Below the pieces are notes generated by a model, which did no database searches, was not told the DNA's origin, and saw only the letters and a program-made list of their open reading frames with translations. This document shows positions 1 to 7,341 of a stretch of 20,124 nucleotides of DNA, one piece after another. Within the stretch, counting starts at the first letter, position 1, and each line of letters begins with the position of its first letter. A program made the position numbers and the translations under genes. The stretch comes from CAYGVX01 sp964395545. Lineage in GTDB: Archaea > Thermoproteota > Bathyarchaeia > Bathyarchaeales > SOJC01. The DNA lies in contig CAYNAW010000028.1 of assembly GCA_964395545.1 (NCBI GenBank), forward strand, positions 1 to 20,124. Reading direction: 5' to 3'.

Positions 1-401
1 GTGTCTCCATCTGAATGGTAACGCTTCTCACAGACCACTCGTTTGATACCGGCGTTTATTATCATCATCGCACAGACTCTACATGGTACCATCTTACAAT
101 AGAGTGTAGCGCCCTCAAGAGGAATACCAAACCTGGCAGCTTGAATAATCGCATTCTGTTCAGCATGCAGAGTACGCACACAGTGCTGAGTCACGTTTCC
201 ATCATCATCAAACACTTTGCGCATATCATGCCCCACCTCATCACAATGCTGCAAACCACAAGGAGCCCCAACGTATCCAGTAGTCATGATTCGTTTGTCC
301 TTGACAATCACACAACCGTTTCGTCCACGATCACAAGTTGCACGTTTGGAAACAGCTTCACACAAATCTAAGAAGTATCTGTCCCAATTAGGTCGCGGCA
401 T
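1..401 (-). CDS. Deoxycytidylate (dCMP) deaminase, C-terminus beyond the left edge
   Basis: This gene reads leftward from an ATG at 401-399 and stays open to base 1, giving 133 residues. It should deaminate dCMP to dUMP, feeding thymidylate synthesis in the cytoplasm. The zinc-dependent deaminase signature is complete: HAEQNAI with H79 as zinc ligand and E81 as proton shuttle, then PCRVC with ligands C107 and C110. The N-terminal stretch (RATCDRGRNGCVIVKD, then TGYVGAPCGLQHC) matches the dCMP-deaminase/ComEB family rather than cytidine deaminases, including the extra Cys/His residues typical of that group. A TAG lies in frame 27 nt upstream, so the start cannot be much further out; no strong ribosome binding site is visible. 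It is divergent from rpl10e. The missing end should be short, since the family is about 150-180 residues. The family call is confident; exact substrate preference is inferred. Confidence 0.9.
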   Translation of the reverse strand, partial: MPRPNWDRYFLDLCEAVSKRATCDRGRNGCVIVKDKRIMTTGYVGAPCGLQHCDEVGHDMRKVFDDDGNVTQHCVRTLHAEQNAIIQAARFGIPLEGATLYCKMVPCRVCAMMIINAGIKRVVCEKRYHSDGD

Positions 402-590
402 ACCACTCGCACTACAATAAAGAAAACTTGCCTATTAACGTTGCAGCGCTGGTTAGAAGGCGCAGAAAACGGGCAGCCACAGTCACAATACGTCTGAGCG
501 ATTCATATTTTCAATTCATAACAGCCAAAACGGACATAGGACAAACGCTTTAAATATCAGCGAATTCGCTATGCTGAGGGGAAACCCACA
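402..590. promoter_or_regulatory. Divergent intergenic region; TATA box and palindrome ahead of rpl10e
   Basis: This 189-nt gap separates the dCMP deaminase (leftward) from rpl10e (rightward). On the plus strand an archaeal TATA-like element, TTTAAATA at 549-556, lies 35 nt before the rpl10e ATG. A perfect 12-bp palindrome, AGCGAATTCGCT (559-570), follows immediately, where the polymerase initiates. A good ribosome binding site, GAGGGG (576-581), is 9 nt before the start. The palindrome could be an operator for a dimeric repressor or a chance EcoRI-centred sequence. No gene is apparent here. Confidence 0.65.
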
Positions 591-1088
591 ATGAAAGCCA
601 AAAACTACCGTGCAGTGAAAGGTCAAGCTTACACGAGGAAAGAGTACATGAGAAGCTCTCCCGCCTCGAAGATAACCAAATTCACCATGGGAGACACGAA
701 AGCACAGTTCCCAGTAGAAGCCAGGCTGATAGCCTTAGAAAGCTCTCAAGTCCGCCACAACGCTCTCGAAGCAGCGCGGATGGCGGCGAACCGTCACCTA
801 TCCGAAAAACTGGGCAGCAACTACCTCCTGCAAATCGTACCTTACCCACACACCATACTGAGGGAGAATAAGATGATTTTTGGAGCCCACGCAGATAGAC
901 TACAAGACGGCATGCGCCGAGCCTTCGGCAAACCCATAGGCATAGCAGCAAGAGTCAGAATAAACCAGCCGGTGATAGTGATCGCTGTAGAAGAAGAAGC
1001 CATAGAAGTCGCCAAACGAGCCTTGAAACTTGGACAGGCAAAACTCCCCATGCCCAGTCGCGTGATAGTGGAAAAGACCGGAGACTGA
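591..1088 (+). CDS. rpl10e: 50S ribosomal protein L10e (uL16)
   Basis: A 165-residue large-subunit ribosomal protein of the archaeal/eukaryotic L10e type, equivalent to bacterial L16, sitting near the peptidyl-transferase centre and helping bind tRNA and 5S rRNA. The N-terminus (MKAKNYRAVKGQAYTRKEYM), the basic central part with RLIALES and NRHL, and the segment around HAHADRLQ-like residues (here GAHADRLQDGMRRAFGKP) are characteristic. Length is close to the usual of about 170. The ATG is supported by the GAGGGG site 9 nt upstream and the TATA box in the preceding gap. It is the first gene of a tightly spaced unit: the next start (ppsA) comes only 6 nt after its stop. Confidence 0.96.
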   Translation: MKAKNYRAVKGQAYTRKEYMRSSPASKITKFTMGDTKAQFPVEARLIALESSQVRHNALEAARMAANRHLSEKLGSNYLLQIVPYPHTILRENKMIFGAHADRLQDGMRRAFGKPIGIAARVRINQPVIVIAVEEEAIEVAKRALKLGQAKLPMPSRVIVEKTGD

Positions 1089-1094
1089 ACCGCC

Positions 1095-3518
1095 TTGAAT
1101 GTTCCGAAGCATGAGAAGCTGGTGCTATGGTTCGAAGAGCTGACGAAAGACGATATCCCGATGGCGGGTGGAAAAAACGCCAACTTGGGGGAGATGATAC
1201 AAGCAAAGATACCTGTCCCCCCAGGGTTCGCGGTGACAGCTTACGCGTACAAAAAGTTCATAACTGAAACAAAGATCGCTCAAGAGATATACCGTTTAGT
1301 AGAAGAAACCGTCACCGACCAAGAAGACCCCAAACAATACGAAGAAGCTTCGAAGAAAATAAGAAAACTCATCGAAAATGCAAAGATGCCTAAAGAAATA
1401 GAGAAGGCAATCAGAGACGCCTACAAGCAACTGAGCAACAGAGTGCACGCTGCGAATGTGCACGTAGCGGTTCGCTCGAGCGCAACCGCAGAAGACCTGC
1501 CAGATGCCTCCTTTGCAGGACAACAGGAAACGTACTTGAACGCCAAAGGCGCAGATGAAGTAGTCGAGAAAACTATCAAATGCTGGTCAAGCCTCTTCAC
1601 CCCCAGAGCAATCTTCTACAGAACCAACAAGGGCTTCAAACATGAACAAGTATTCATAAGTGTAGGCATCCAAAAGATGGTCAACTCCCGCTCAGCAGGA
1701 GTCATGTTCACGATCAACCCCGTGACTGGAGATCAAAACCAAATAATTATCGAAGGCACGTGGGGACTCGGAGAAGCAGTCGTCTCGGGTGCAGAAACAC
1801 CCGACCACTTTGAGGTAGACAAAAGAACTATGAAGATTACGGGACGGAGAATCGCCCAAAAAACCATCGAGTACATACGCGACCCAAGAACGGGCAGAAC
1901 AGAGCATGCGAAAGTCCCAGAAGCAAGACAGGAAAAACCATCCATAAACGACGAGGAAGTCAGCGTACTTGCGCAGCTAGGCGTCAAAATCCATCAGCAT
2001 TATGGCACGCCGCAGGACATCGAGTGGGCCATAGACCGTGACCTCGAGTCTCCAGAACACGTCTTCATAGTGCAATCAAGACCTGAAACAGTTTGGAGCA
2101 TAGAGGAAAAGGAAGCCGAAGTGGCTCCGGTGCCGAAGCAGCTGTCTGAACTTAAGGTAGTCGCACGAGGCATCGCGGCAGGACGAAGAGACATAGCCAC
2201 AGGCTTGGCAAAAGTCGTGTTCTCACCCGAAGACGCCTCGAAACTTGTCAAGAAGGGAGACATCCTCGTCACACCCATGACGAACCCAGACTTCGTGCCG
2301 TACATGAAACTTGCGAGCGCCATCGTAACCGACAAAGGCGGCGTCACGGCCCACGCGGCAATCGTAAGCCGCGAGCTGGGAATACCATGCATTGTAGGCG
2401 CGGAGACCGCGACAAAATCGATAGAGACGGGCAAGGAGTACACAGTGGACGCTCGAAACGGCGTGGTCTACGAGGGCATGATACAAACGCTGAAAGAGCC
2501 CGCGACAGACACGTCTAGTGTAGGCTCCATCTCTGCTATCCAGCCCGCGCCTGTTACGGCTACGAAAATCCTCATGAACCTCGGAGTCCCAGAGAAAATA
2601 GATGAGTACAAAGGCCTGCCCTTCGACGGCATAGGACTCATGCGCATAGAGTTCATCCTAGCCAGCTCCATAGGCGAACACCCTGTGTACATGCTCGAAA
2701 AAGGCGATGGAGAGAAATTCATAGAGAAGCTGGCTGAAGGCATAGCCACGGTTGCGAGAGCGATTCAGCCACGTCCAGTGGTCGTGAGGTTCAGCGACTT
2801 TAAGACAAACGAGTATCGAGACTTGAAGGGCGGCGAAAGATACGAGATCGAAGAAGCCAACCCGATGCTGGGCTGGAGGGGAGCAAGTCGCTATATAAGC
2901 CAGTGGTACGAGAAAGCCTTCAGGCTGGAGTGCAAAGCCATCCGAAAATGCCGCGACGAGTGGAGACTTCAGAACGTTTGGATTATGCTTCCCGTGATTA
3001 GAACCCTGTGGGAAGCCAAAAGATGCCTGGAAATCATGAAGGAGGAAGGACTGGAGAAATCCAAAGACTTCCATATATGGTTCATGGCTGAAACACCCGC
3101 GATAGCCATCATGGCAGACGAGTTCTCAAAACTCTGCGACGGCTTCTCCATAGGCTCAAACGACATGACCCAAGGTATACTGATGATCGACCGAGACTCG
3201 GAAAGGCTTGGGCAGATGGGCTACTTCGACGAGCGAGACCCAGCGATAAAACGCATATTAGCCCACCTCATCAAAGTATCCCACGAAAACAACGTCACAG
3301 TCTCCATCTGCGGCGAAGGACCCTCAAACCTGCCAGACTTCACCGAGTTTCTGGTCCGCTGCGGCATCGACAGCATCTCAGTCAACAACGACGCCGTCGT
3401 GAAGACGCGGCAACTGGTCGCGAGCATCGAGCAGAAAATCCTGCTTGAACACGCCATGAAAAATCGGGACAAAACGGAACACAAAGGATCAAGCGACCTC
3501 GAGTGGAACATTAGCTGA
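1095..3518 (+). CDS. ppsA: Phosphoenolpyruvate synthase (pyruvate, water dikinase)
   Basis: An 807-residue cytoplasmic enzyme converting pyruvate + ATP + water to phosphoenolpyruvate + AMP + Pi, the entry step of gluconeogenesis. Three domains are visible in order: an N-terminal ATP-binding domain (about 1-345, with GGKNANLGEM near the start and VRSSATAEDLPDASFAGQ), the swivelling phosphohistidine domain (about 365-450) with GGVTAHAAIVSR and its catalytic His at 420, and the C-terminal PEP/pyruvate barrel (about 480-790) with SIGSNDMTQ and the catalytic Cys739 in SICGEGP. Start is a TTG 6 nt after rpl10e, with GGAG at 1080-1083 about 11 nt upstream; the next in-frame Met is inside the conserved GGKNA region and too far in. 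Length is normal for archaeal PEP synthases. Placement between a ribosomal protein and dph2 is unusual in function, though the spacing strongly suggests co-transcription. Confidence 0.97.
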   Translation: MNVPKHEKLVLWFEELTKDDIPMAGGKNANLGEMIQAKIPVPPGFAVTAYAYKKFITETKIAQEIYRLVEETVTDQEDPKQYEEASKKIRKLIENAKMPKEIEKAIRDAYKQLSNRVHAANVHVAVRSSATAEDLPDASFAGQQETYLNAKGADEVVEKTIKCWSSLFTPRAIFYRTNKGFKHEQVFISVGIQKMVNSRSAGVMFTINPVTGDQNQIIIEGTWGLGEAVVSGAETPDHFEVDKRTMKITGRRIAQKTIEYIRDPRTGRTEHAKVPEARQEKPSINDEEVSVLAQLGVKIHQHYGTPQDIEWAIDRDLESPEHVFIVQSRPETVWSIEEKEAEVAPVPKQLSELKVVARGIAAGRRDIATGLAKVVFSPEDASKLVKKGDILVTPMTNPDFVPYMKLASAIVTDKGGVTAHAAIVSRELGIPCIVGAETATKSIETGKEYTVDARNGVVYEGMIQTLKEPATDTSSVGSISAIQPAPVTATKILMNLGVPEKIDEYKGLPFDGIGLMRIEFILASSIGEHPVYMLEKGDGEKFIEKLAEGIATVARAIQPRPVVVRFSDFKTNEYRDLKGGERYEIEEANPMLGWRGASRYISQWYEKAFRLECKAIRKCRDEWRLQNVWIMLPVIRTLWEAKRCLEIMKEEGLEKSKDFHIWFMAETPAIAIMADEFSKLCDGFSIGSNDMTQGILMIDRDSERLGQMGYFDERDPAIKRILAHLIKVSHENNVTVSICGEGPSNLPDFTEFLVRCGIDSISVNNDAVVKTRQLVASIEQKILLEHAMKNRDKTEHKGSSDLEWNIS

Positions 3519-4534
3519 AGCCTCGTGCGCCGTCACCGACCTTCGACTTCGAAGAAAGCAGACTGGCTAAGGAAGTTCGAAAAAGAAAGGCAAAACTTGT
3601 TCTAATCCAGCTTCCTGAAGGACTCAAACCCCACGGGACAAGACTGGCAAAAGCTGTTGAAGAAGCTGGAGCCCTCGCCGTAGTTTCAGCAGACCCATGC
3701 TACGGAGCCTGCGACATTGCAATACTAGAGGCAGAAAGACTGGGGGCAGACCTTCTCGTCCACTATGGCCACAGCGAAATGGTCAAGCAAACCGCATTGC
3801 CAGTAATCTATGTCGAAGCGAAAGCCAAAGGCTCCATAAAGGCTGGTGTAAGAAAGGCACTTCCCATCCTCAAGCCTTGGAGAAGAATAGGGCTGGTCTC
3901 GACGGTGCAGCACGTGCAGAAATTGGAAGACGCGAGAACACTTTTGTTAGACGCGGGCAAAAACGTCGCCATAGGGGACAGAGGAAGGCTGAAGTACCCG
4001 GGACAAGTCACTGGCTGCGACTACAGCAATGCGAGAGCAATCTCAACGGACGTCGATGCCTTCCTTTTTGTCGGCGGCGGCAGGTTTCACGCAGTAGGCG
4101 TAGCACTGGCGACTGCAAAGCCCACAATCGCGGCAGACCCGTATGAGGAAAACGCTTTTTTGATCGAAAACGAGTCGGCGAAGACGCTTAAGAAACGGTG
4201 GGCGAGCATACACGAAGCTAAGGAGGCGAAGGAATTCGGCATCATAATCGGGCTGAAGGTAGCGCAGAAGAGGCTCGACGAAGCTTTGAGAATAAAGAGA
4301 CTCGTAGAGGATTCTGGCAAAAAGGCGGTCCTCTTGGCTTTGAGGGAGGTCACTCCAGAAGCCTTAACACAGTTTCCCACGATTGATGTCTTCGTGAACA
4401 CCGCATGCCCCAGAATCTCCCTAGACGACTCAGAGAGATTCAGAAAACCAATACTGACGCCGATGGAGATATTCGTAGCTATGGGCACGTTAGATTGGGA
4501 GGAGCTATGCAGAAGAGGCTGGTTCGAAAACTAG
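3515..4534 (+). CDS. dph2: Diphthamide synthesis enzyme Dph2, probable CTG start
   Basis: The archaeal Dph2 homodimer uses a [4Fe-4S] cluster and SAM to transfer a 3-amino-3-carboxypropyl group to a histidine of elongation factor 2, the first step of diphthamide synthesis. The three cluster cysteines are present at about C62 (DPCYGACD), C168 (TGCDYSNA) and C298 (NTACPRIS), spaced as in characterised archaeal Dph2. The family-typical N-terminus (FDFEESRLAKEV, then LVLIQLPEGLKPHG) is encoded from about 3539, but this open frame has no ATG, GTG or TTG until 3779, which would delete the first cysteine. An in-frame TAG at 3512-3514 limits the start to CTG at 3515, which overlaps the ppsA stop as CTGA, the same geometry as an ATGA junction. 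From there the product is 339 residues, a normal length. The identity is secure; the start is inferred. Confidence 0.93.
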   Translation: MKPRAPSPTFDFEESRLAKEVRKRKAKLVLIQLPEGLKPHGTRLAKAVEEAGALAVVSADPCYGACDIAILEAERLGADLLVHYGHSEMVKQTALPVIYVEAKAKGSIKAGVRKALPILKPWRRIGLVSTVQHVQKLEDARTLLLDAGKNVAIGDRGRLKYPGQVTGCDYSNARAISTDVDAFLFVGGGRFHAVGVALATAKPTIAADPYEENAFLIENESAKTLKKRWASIHEAKEAKEFGIIIGLKVAQKRLDEALRIKRLVEDSGKKAVLLALREVTPEALTQFPTIDVFVNTACPRISLDDSERFRKPILTPMEIFVAMGTLDWEELCRRGWFEN

Positions 4535-5211
4535 ACTTGGAGATCGCTCTTTCAAAGGTCGAAGCCCACCCGTCCCCGAAGGCGCATCTGGAGCAGTACA
4601 CGATTACGGCAGAAATCGCTGCTGAACTGCTATATATAGCCGCATACGCGAACGACGACGTCGTCGACAAGACAGTAGCAGACTTGGGCTGTGGAACCGG
4701 AAGACTTGCCATAGGCAGCATCCTACTGGGAGCAAGAGAGGCAATCGGCGTCGACATAGACAGAGCAGCTGTAGAAGTGGCGGTGAAAAACGCTGAGAAA
4801 CTAGCGGTCAAAGATAAGACACATTGGATAATCGCTGACATTGCTGCAGTTCGAGGAACCTTTGACACAGTGCTGCAAAACCCACCGTTCGGAGTGCAGA
4901 GAAGGAGGGCAGACCGAAGATTTCTGAAGAAGGCCTTGGAGGTGGGAGAACGCATCTATTCATTACACAAGAGCGGCGGAGCAAAACGCAAACTGAGCAG
5001 CGGCAAGCGACAGAATACGCCGACCCTCCCAGCCGTCTTCCTGAGAGAATACATTGAAAGACATGGAGGGACCGTTAAGGCCGTGTACAAGATGCAGATG
5101 ACGATCCCACACATGTTCGATTTTCACACGAAACCGACACATCGATTCCCCGTTGAACTATACGTGATAGAGACGGGGACAAAATCCTCTGGGAACGCTG
5201 TACGAGTCTGA
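4507..5211 (+). CDS. METTL5-like RNA adenine N6-methyltransferase
   Basis: A 234-residue Rossmann-fold SAM methyltransferase. It carries the SAM-binding loop DLGCGTG (59-65), the acidic GVDID after strand 2, and the NPPF motif (125-128) of amino methyltransferases acting on adenine. An EQYTI segment near the N-terminus and the FGVQRRRADRRFLKKALE stretch after NPPF fit the archaeal relatives of METTL5, which in eukaryotes makes m6A in small-subunit rRNA; the archaeal target is therefore inferred to be 16S rRNA. The ATG at 4507 is chosen because GGGAGGAG (4498-4505 region) sits directly upstream; an earlier in-frame ATG at 4405 lies deep inside dph2. The gene overlaps dph2 by 28 nt, implying translational coupling. 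The C-terminal FDFHTKPTHRFPVELYVI is also typical of the family. Confidence 0.9.
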   Translation: MQKRLVRKLDLEIALSKVEAHPSPKAHLEQYTITAEIAAELLYIAAYANDDVVDKTVADLGCGTGRLAIGSILLGAREAIGVDIDRAAVEVAVKNAEKLAVKDKTHWIIADIAAVRGTFDTVLQNPPFGVQRRRADRRFLKKALEVGERIYSLHKSGGAKRKLSSGKRQNTPTLPAVFLREYIERHGGTVKAVYKMQMTIPHMFDFHTKPTHRFPVELYVIETGTKSSGNAVRV

Positions 5212-5310
5212 TTCGACGGTGAATCAAAAGGTTTATTGAGGAGCATGGTTGAAAGGTAACGAGTGCGCGTTAAGCTTACATAGCTTATGAGAAGAGTCTG
5301 TGTGAGATTT
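5212..5310 (+). promoter_or_regulatory. Intergenic region ahead of csl4 with TATA-like element
   Basis: Just after the methyltransferase stop lies a small inverted repeat, GATTC-GACGGT-GAATC (about 5211-5226), followed by an A-rich run and a TATA-like GTTTATT at 5231-5237. A transcript starting about 25 nt downstream would leave a short leader before csl4. The hairpin is too weak to call a terminator, so read-through from the upstream unit remains possible. Confidence 0.4.
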
Positions 5311-5892
5311 ATGAGCAAAACCCGTGCGAAACGCCAGAGTGGACAATTCGTTGTTCCAGGCGAGAACATCGGAGTGATTGAAGAGTTCACGCCGGGGCCT
5401 GGCACATATGTTGAACAAGGAGAGATTCACGCAAAAGTCAGTGGACGTACACTCTTGGACATGCAGAACAAAACAGTTTCTATCTTTCCCACGGTTCATG
5501 GAGCAAGAGTGCCTAAAGTGGGCAGCATTGTGACTGGGCAGGTGATGAACCTCCAAAACAAGACGGCTAACATTAGAATATTCAAAATAGGCAACGAAAG
5601 CCTGTCAGGAGTCTTTTCAGGACTGCTCTACATCTCAGACATAAGCACGTCCTACGTCGAATCATTGAATGAAGCGGTCAAACCGGGAGACATCGTTCGC
5701 GCGAAGGTGATAAGCGATAGAAACCGTATCTTCCATCTTTCAACTGCAGACAAAGACCTTGGAGTGGTGTATGCTTTCTGCTCGCGTTGTGGCAGCACAC
5801 TCCAACAAAAGCGCTACAGAATGCAATGTGCTGAGTGTGGAAACATTGAAAAACGCAGAGCCGCATATGATTATGGCAACGCAGTCTTCTAA
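5311..5892 (+). CDS. csl4: Exosome RNA-binding subunit Csl4
   Basis: Csl4 caps the archaeal RNA exosome and helps recruit substrates and DnaG. The 193-residue product shows the expected three parts: an N-terminal beta domain (about 10-60, VPGENIGVIEEF... then VEQGEIHAKVSG), a central S1 RNA-binding domain (about 65-145, VPKVGSIVTGQVMNL... then VKPGDIVRAKVIS) and a C-terminal zinc ribbon with C157, C160, C173 and C176. I prefer the ATG at 5311 (MSKTRAKRQSGQFVVPG), which has GTGAG about 5-9 nt upstream and gives the normal length; an ATG at 5287 would add eight residues but lacks a ribosome binding site. It is followed 15 nt later by rpoL, a pairing often seen in archaea. Confidence 0.95.
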   Translation: MSKTRAKRQSGQFVVPGENIGVIEEFTPGPGTYVEQGEIHAKVSGRTLLDMQNKTVSIFPTVHGARVPKVGSIVTGQVMNLQNKTANIRIFKIGNESLSGVFSGLLYISDISTSYVESLNEAVKPGDIVRAKVISDRNRIFHLSTADKDLGVVYAFCSRCGSTLQQKRYRMQCAECGNIEKRRAAYDYGNAVF

Positions 5893-5907
5893 GACAGGGG
5901 AGCCGAG

Positions 5908-6195
5908 ATGAAAATCAAGGTTCTGAAGAAAGCCCACAACGAATTAAGAATAGAAGTTGAGGGAGAAGGGCACACGTTCTGCAACGTTGTCCAGAAAGCG
6001 TTGCTCGAGGACGAGAGAGTTGACTTAGCCGGCTACAGTGTTCCTCACCCTCTCACGTCAAACCCAGTAGTCTATATTCGCACCACAGGACAGAGCAGGC
6101 CGGAGACTGTGCTCAAAGACGCAATCGGACAAGTTCAGAAAGAAAGCACTGTATTCAGAACAGCTCTGGAAAAAGCCTTGAAAGAAGGCTCATAG
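5908..6195 (+). CDS. rpoL: DNA-directed RNA polymerase subunit L (Rpb11-like)
   Basis: A 95-residue homologue of eukaryotic Rpb11, which pairs with subunit D (Rpb3) to form the platform on which archaeal RNA polymerase assembles. The diagnostic segment EGHTFCNVVQKALLED corresponds to the family's highly conserved E-x-HT-x-x-N-x-(L/V) motif, followed by VPHPLTSNPVVYIRT, the typical H-P strand. A strong ribosome binding site, AGGGGAG, lies about 6-12 nt before the ATG. Length is normal. The last 6 nt overlap the end of the convergent RNase III-domain gene, so no intergenic terminator can exist between the two. Confidence 0.95.
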   Translation: MKIKVLKKAHNELRIEVEGEGHTFCNVVQKALLEDERVDLAGYSVPHPLTSNPVVYIRTTGQSRPETVLKDAIGQVQKESTVFRTALEKALKEGS

Positions 6196-6624
6196 ACCAA
6201 GTCTTTTGTCCACGTGAGAGAGAAGAGAGCTGAAGGCCTCAACCGCATCCTCATGCTTCATAAGTATTCCTACGGATTCTGTGATCGTAATCTTCTCTTT
6301 CAACCAAGCATAGACTAGCAGAGATTCTGCGGCATCTGCTTGTTTGTGGCGGTCCGTTCTGGCAGCGAGGTGCTTCCTTAGTCCTGCATGCCTTAGGGCT
6401 TCAGAGAGAGCACGGTTGTCAACCTTCTCCCCCACGGCTCTTCCAGATTTCACGGATAGGTAGAGGGAGTAGACGAGGTTAACATAAGCGTCTCCGAGAG
6501 CCGCCAGTTCATCGTCAGCGAGGATTGCGGGTAACGTTTTGTAGGTAGGCACGAAGGCAGATATCCTCTTAAGGTCATGCACAGCGTACACCGGTATTTT
6601 GTGGCAGATTGACGGATATAACAA
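6190..6624 (-). CDS. Small RNase III-domain protein, Mini-III-like
   Basis: This 144-residue protein appears to be a lone RNase III catalytic domain with no double-stranded RNA-binding domain. Evidence is the LAALGDAYVNLVYS segment, matching the RNase III signature around its metal-binding Asp (D45 here), and QADAAESLLVYAWL further on, where D97 and E100 reproduce the D-x-x-E pair of RNase III helix 8. The usual first-motif Glu four residues before the GD Asp is replaced by Ala (A41), as I recall for bacterial Mini-III. Length also resembles Mini-III, which matures 23S rRNA in Bacillus; a role in archaeal rRNA or dsRNA processing is an inference. The start is a TTG at 6624-6622 with only weak upstream complementarity; there is no later Met before residue 120. 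It overlaps rpoL tail-to-tail by 6 nt and is divergent from the DUF99 gene. Confidence 0.7.
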   Translation of the reverse strand: MLYPSICHKIPVYAVHDLKRISAFVPTYKTLPAILADDELAALGDAYVNLVYSLYLSVKSGRAVGEKVDNRALSEALRHAGLRKHLAARTDRHKQADAAESLLVYAWLKEKITITESVGILMKHEDAVEAFSSLLSHVDKRLGL

Positions 6625-6669
6625 TGCTTATTTTTCCGTCGCTCTCAAGAGCTAAAGGAGGCCTTCTCG

Positions 6670-7260
6670 GTGAGAGAGAGAAGATTTCGCTCTGTCAAGC
6701 CTGAAGTAAGGGTAGTAGGCATCGATGACGGCGCATTCATTCCCCACACGCGAGGAAAATGCGACATCATCGGAGTAGTCTTCAGAGGCGGCTATTGGCT
6801 CGACGGAGTCATGCGAACACAGATCGAGATTGATGGCCTCGATGCCACGGACAAAATGGCGGACATGATAACGCGCTCCCCCCATCACAGACAACTAAGG
6901 GTGATTATGCTAGACGGCGTGACTTTCGCCGGGTTCAACGTTGTTGACACGCAGCAGCTTTTCCAGAAAACTGGCCTGCCTGTCATTGCCGTTACGAGGG
7001 ACCTGCCGAATTTTTCCGACATACAGAAAGCGTTGAAGAAGCTGCCATCCTACGAAGAACGATGGAAGGCGATCCAGAGCGCCGACAAGATTGTCAGAGT
7101 GTCCACCAAACGAGAGAAAGAAGCAGTGTATATGCAGGCAACCGGCGTTGATGTAGATGTCGCCAAGAGAATTGTGAGGAGCACCGCGACGAGGAGCAAT
7201 TTACCCGAAGCGCTGCGAGTTGCGCATTTAATCGCCTCAGGTTTGACTAGTCCACTGTAG
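6670..7260 (+). CDS. DUF99 / Endo_dU family protein
   Basis: A 196-residue member of the archaeal DUF99 (UPF0215) family, annotated in databases as endonuclease dU and distantly related to the endonuclease V fold. Family hallmarks are the N-terminal VVGIDDGAF (about 15-23, with the acidic DD expected at the RNase H-like active site), GGYWLDGVMRTQIEIDG, and VIMLDGVTFAGFNVVD in the centre, plus LPVIAVTRDLPN. The start is GTG at 6670, fixed by an excellent ribosome binding site, AAAGGAGG (6654-6661), 8 nt upstream. Only 45 nt separate it from the divergent RNase III-domain gene, so the two promoters must overlap. Family membership is firm; a DNA or RNA repair role for this copy is inferred from the name and fold, not shown here. 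Confidence 0.88.
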   Translation: MRERRFRSVKPEVRVVGIDDGAFIPHTRGKCDIIGVVFRGGYWLDGVMRTQIEIDGLDATDKMADMITRSPHHRQLRVIMLDGVTFAGFNVVDTQQLFQKTGLPVIAVTRDLPNFSDIQKALKKLPSYEERWKAIQSADKIVRVSTKREKEAVYMQATGVDVDVAKRIVRSTATRSNLPEALRVAHLIASGLTSPL

Positions 7261-7287
7261 CAGTTGGAATCTTGATTGAGATAGAAA

Positions 7288-7300
7288 AAGATTTTTAAGA
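7288..7300 (+). promoter_or_regulatory. TATA-like promoter element for the TFS gene
   Basis: An A-rich stretch (GAAAAAG) followed by TTTTTAAG at about 7292-7299 forms a plausible BRE/TATA pair, 43 nt before the TTG start of the TFS gene. It lies in the 81-nt gap after the DUF99 stop, suggesting TFS has its own promoter. Confidence 0.5.
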
Positions 7301-7341
7301 GACGATGGTGAGGGGAAAGAAACGGACAGGGTGCATCAGCC

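Noticed and set aside
15..420. Plus-strand open frames over the first 400 nt
   Set aside because: They are the antisense of the dCMP deaminase, whose HAE and PCxxC motifs read cleanly on the minus strand.
3697..4146. 149-aa plus-strand frame rich in Arg inside dph2
   Set aside because: It is an out-of-frame shadow of dph2 with no family features.
4405..4506. Longer methyltransferase starting at 4405
   Set aside because: The added residues are dph2 sequence in another frame; the ATG at 4507 has a very strong ribosome binding site.
3779..4534. Dph2 starting at the ATG at 3779
   Set aside because: This would remove about 88 conserved residues including the first iron-sulfur cysteine, and the upstream in-frame sequence matches the Dph2 N-terminus.
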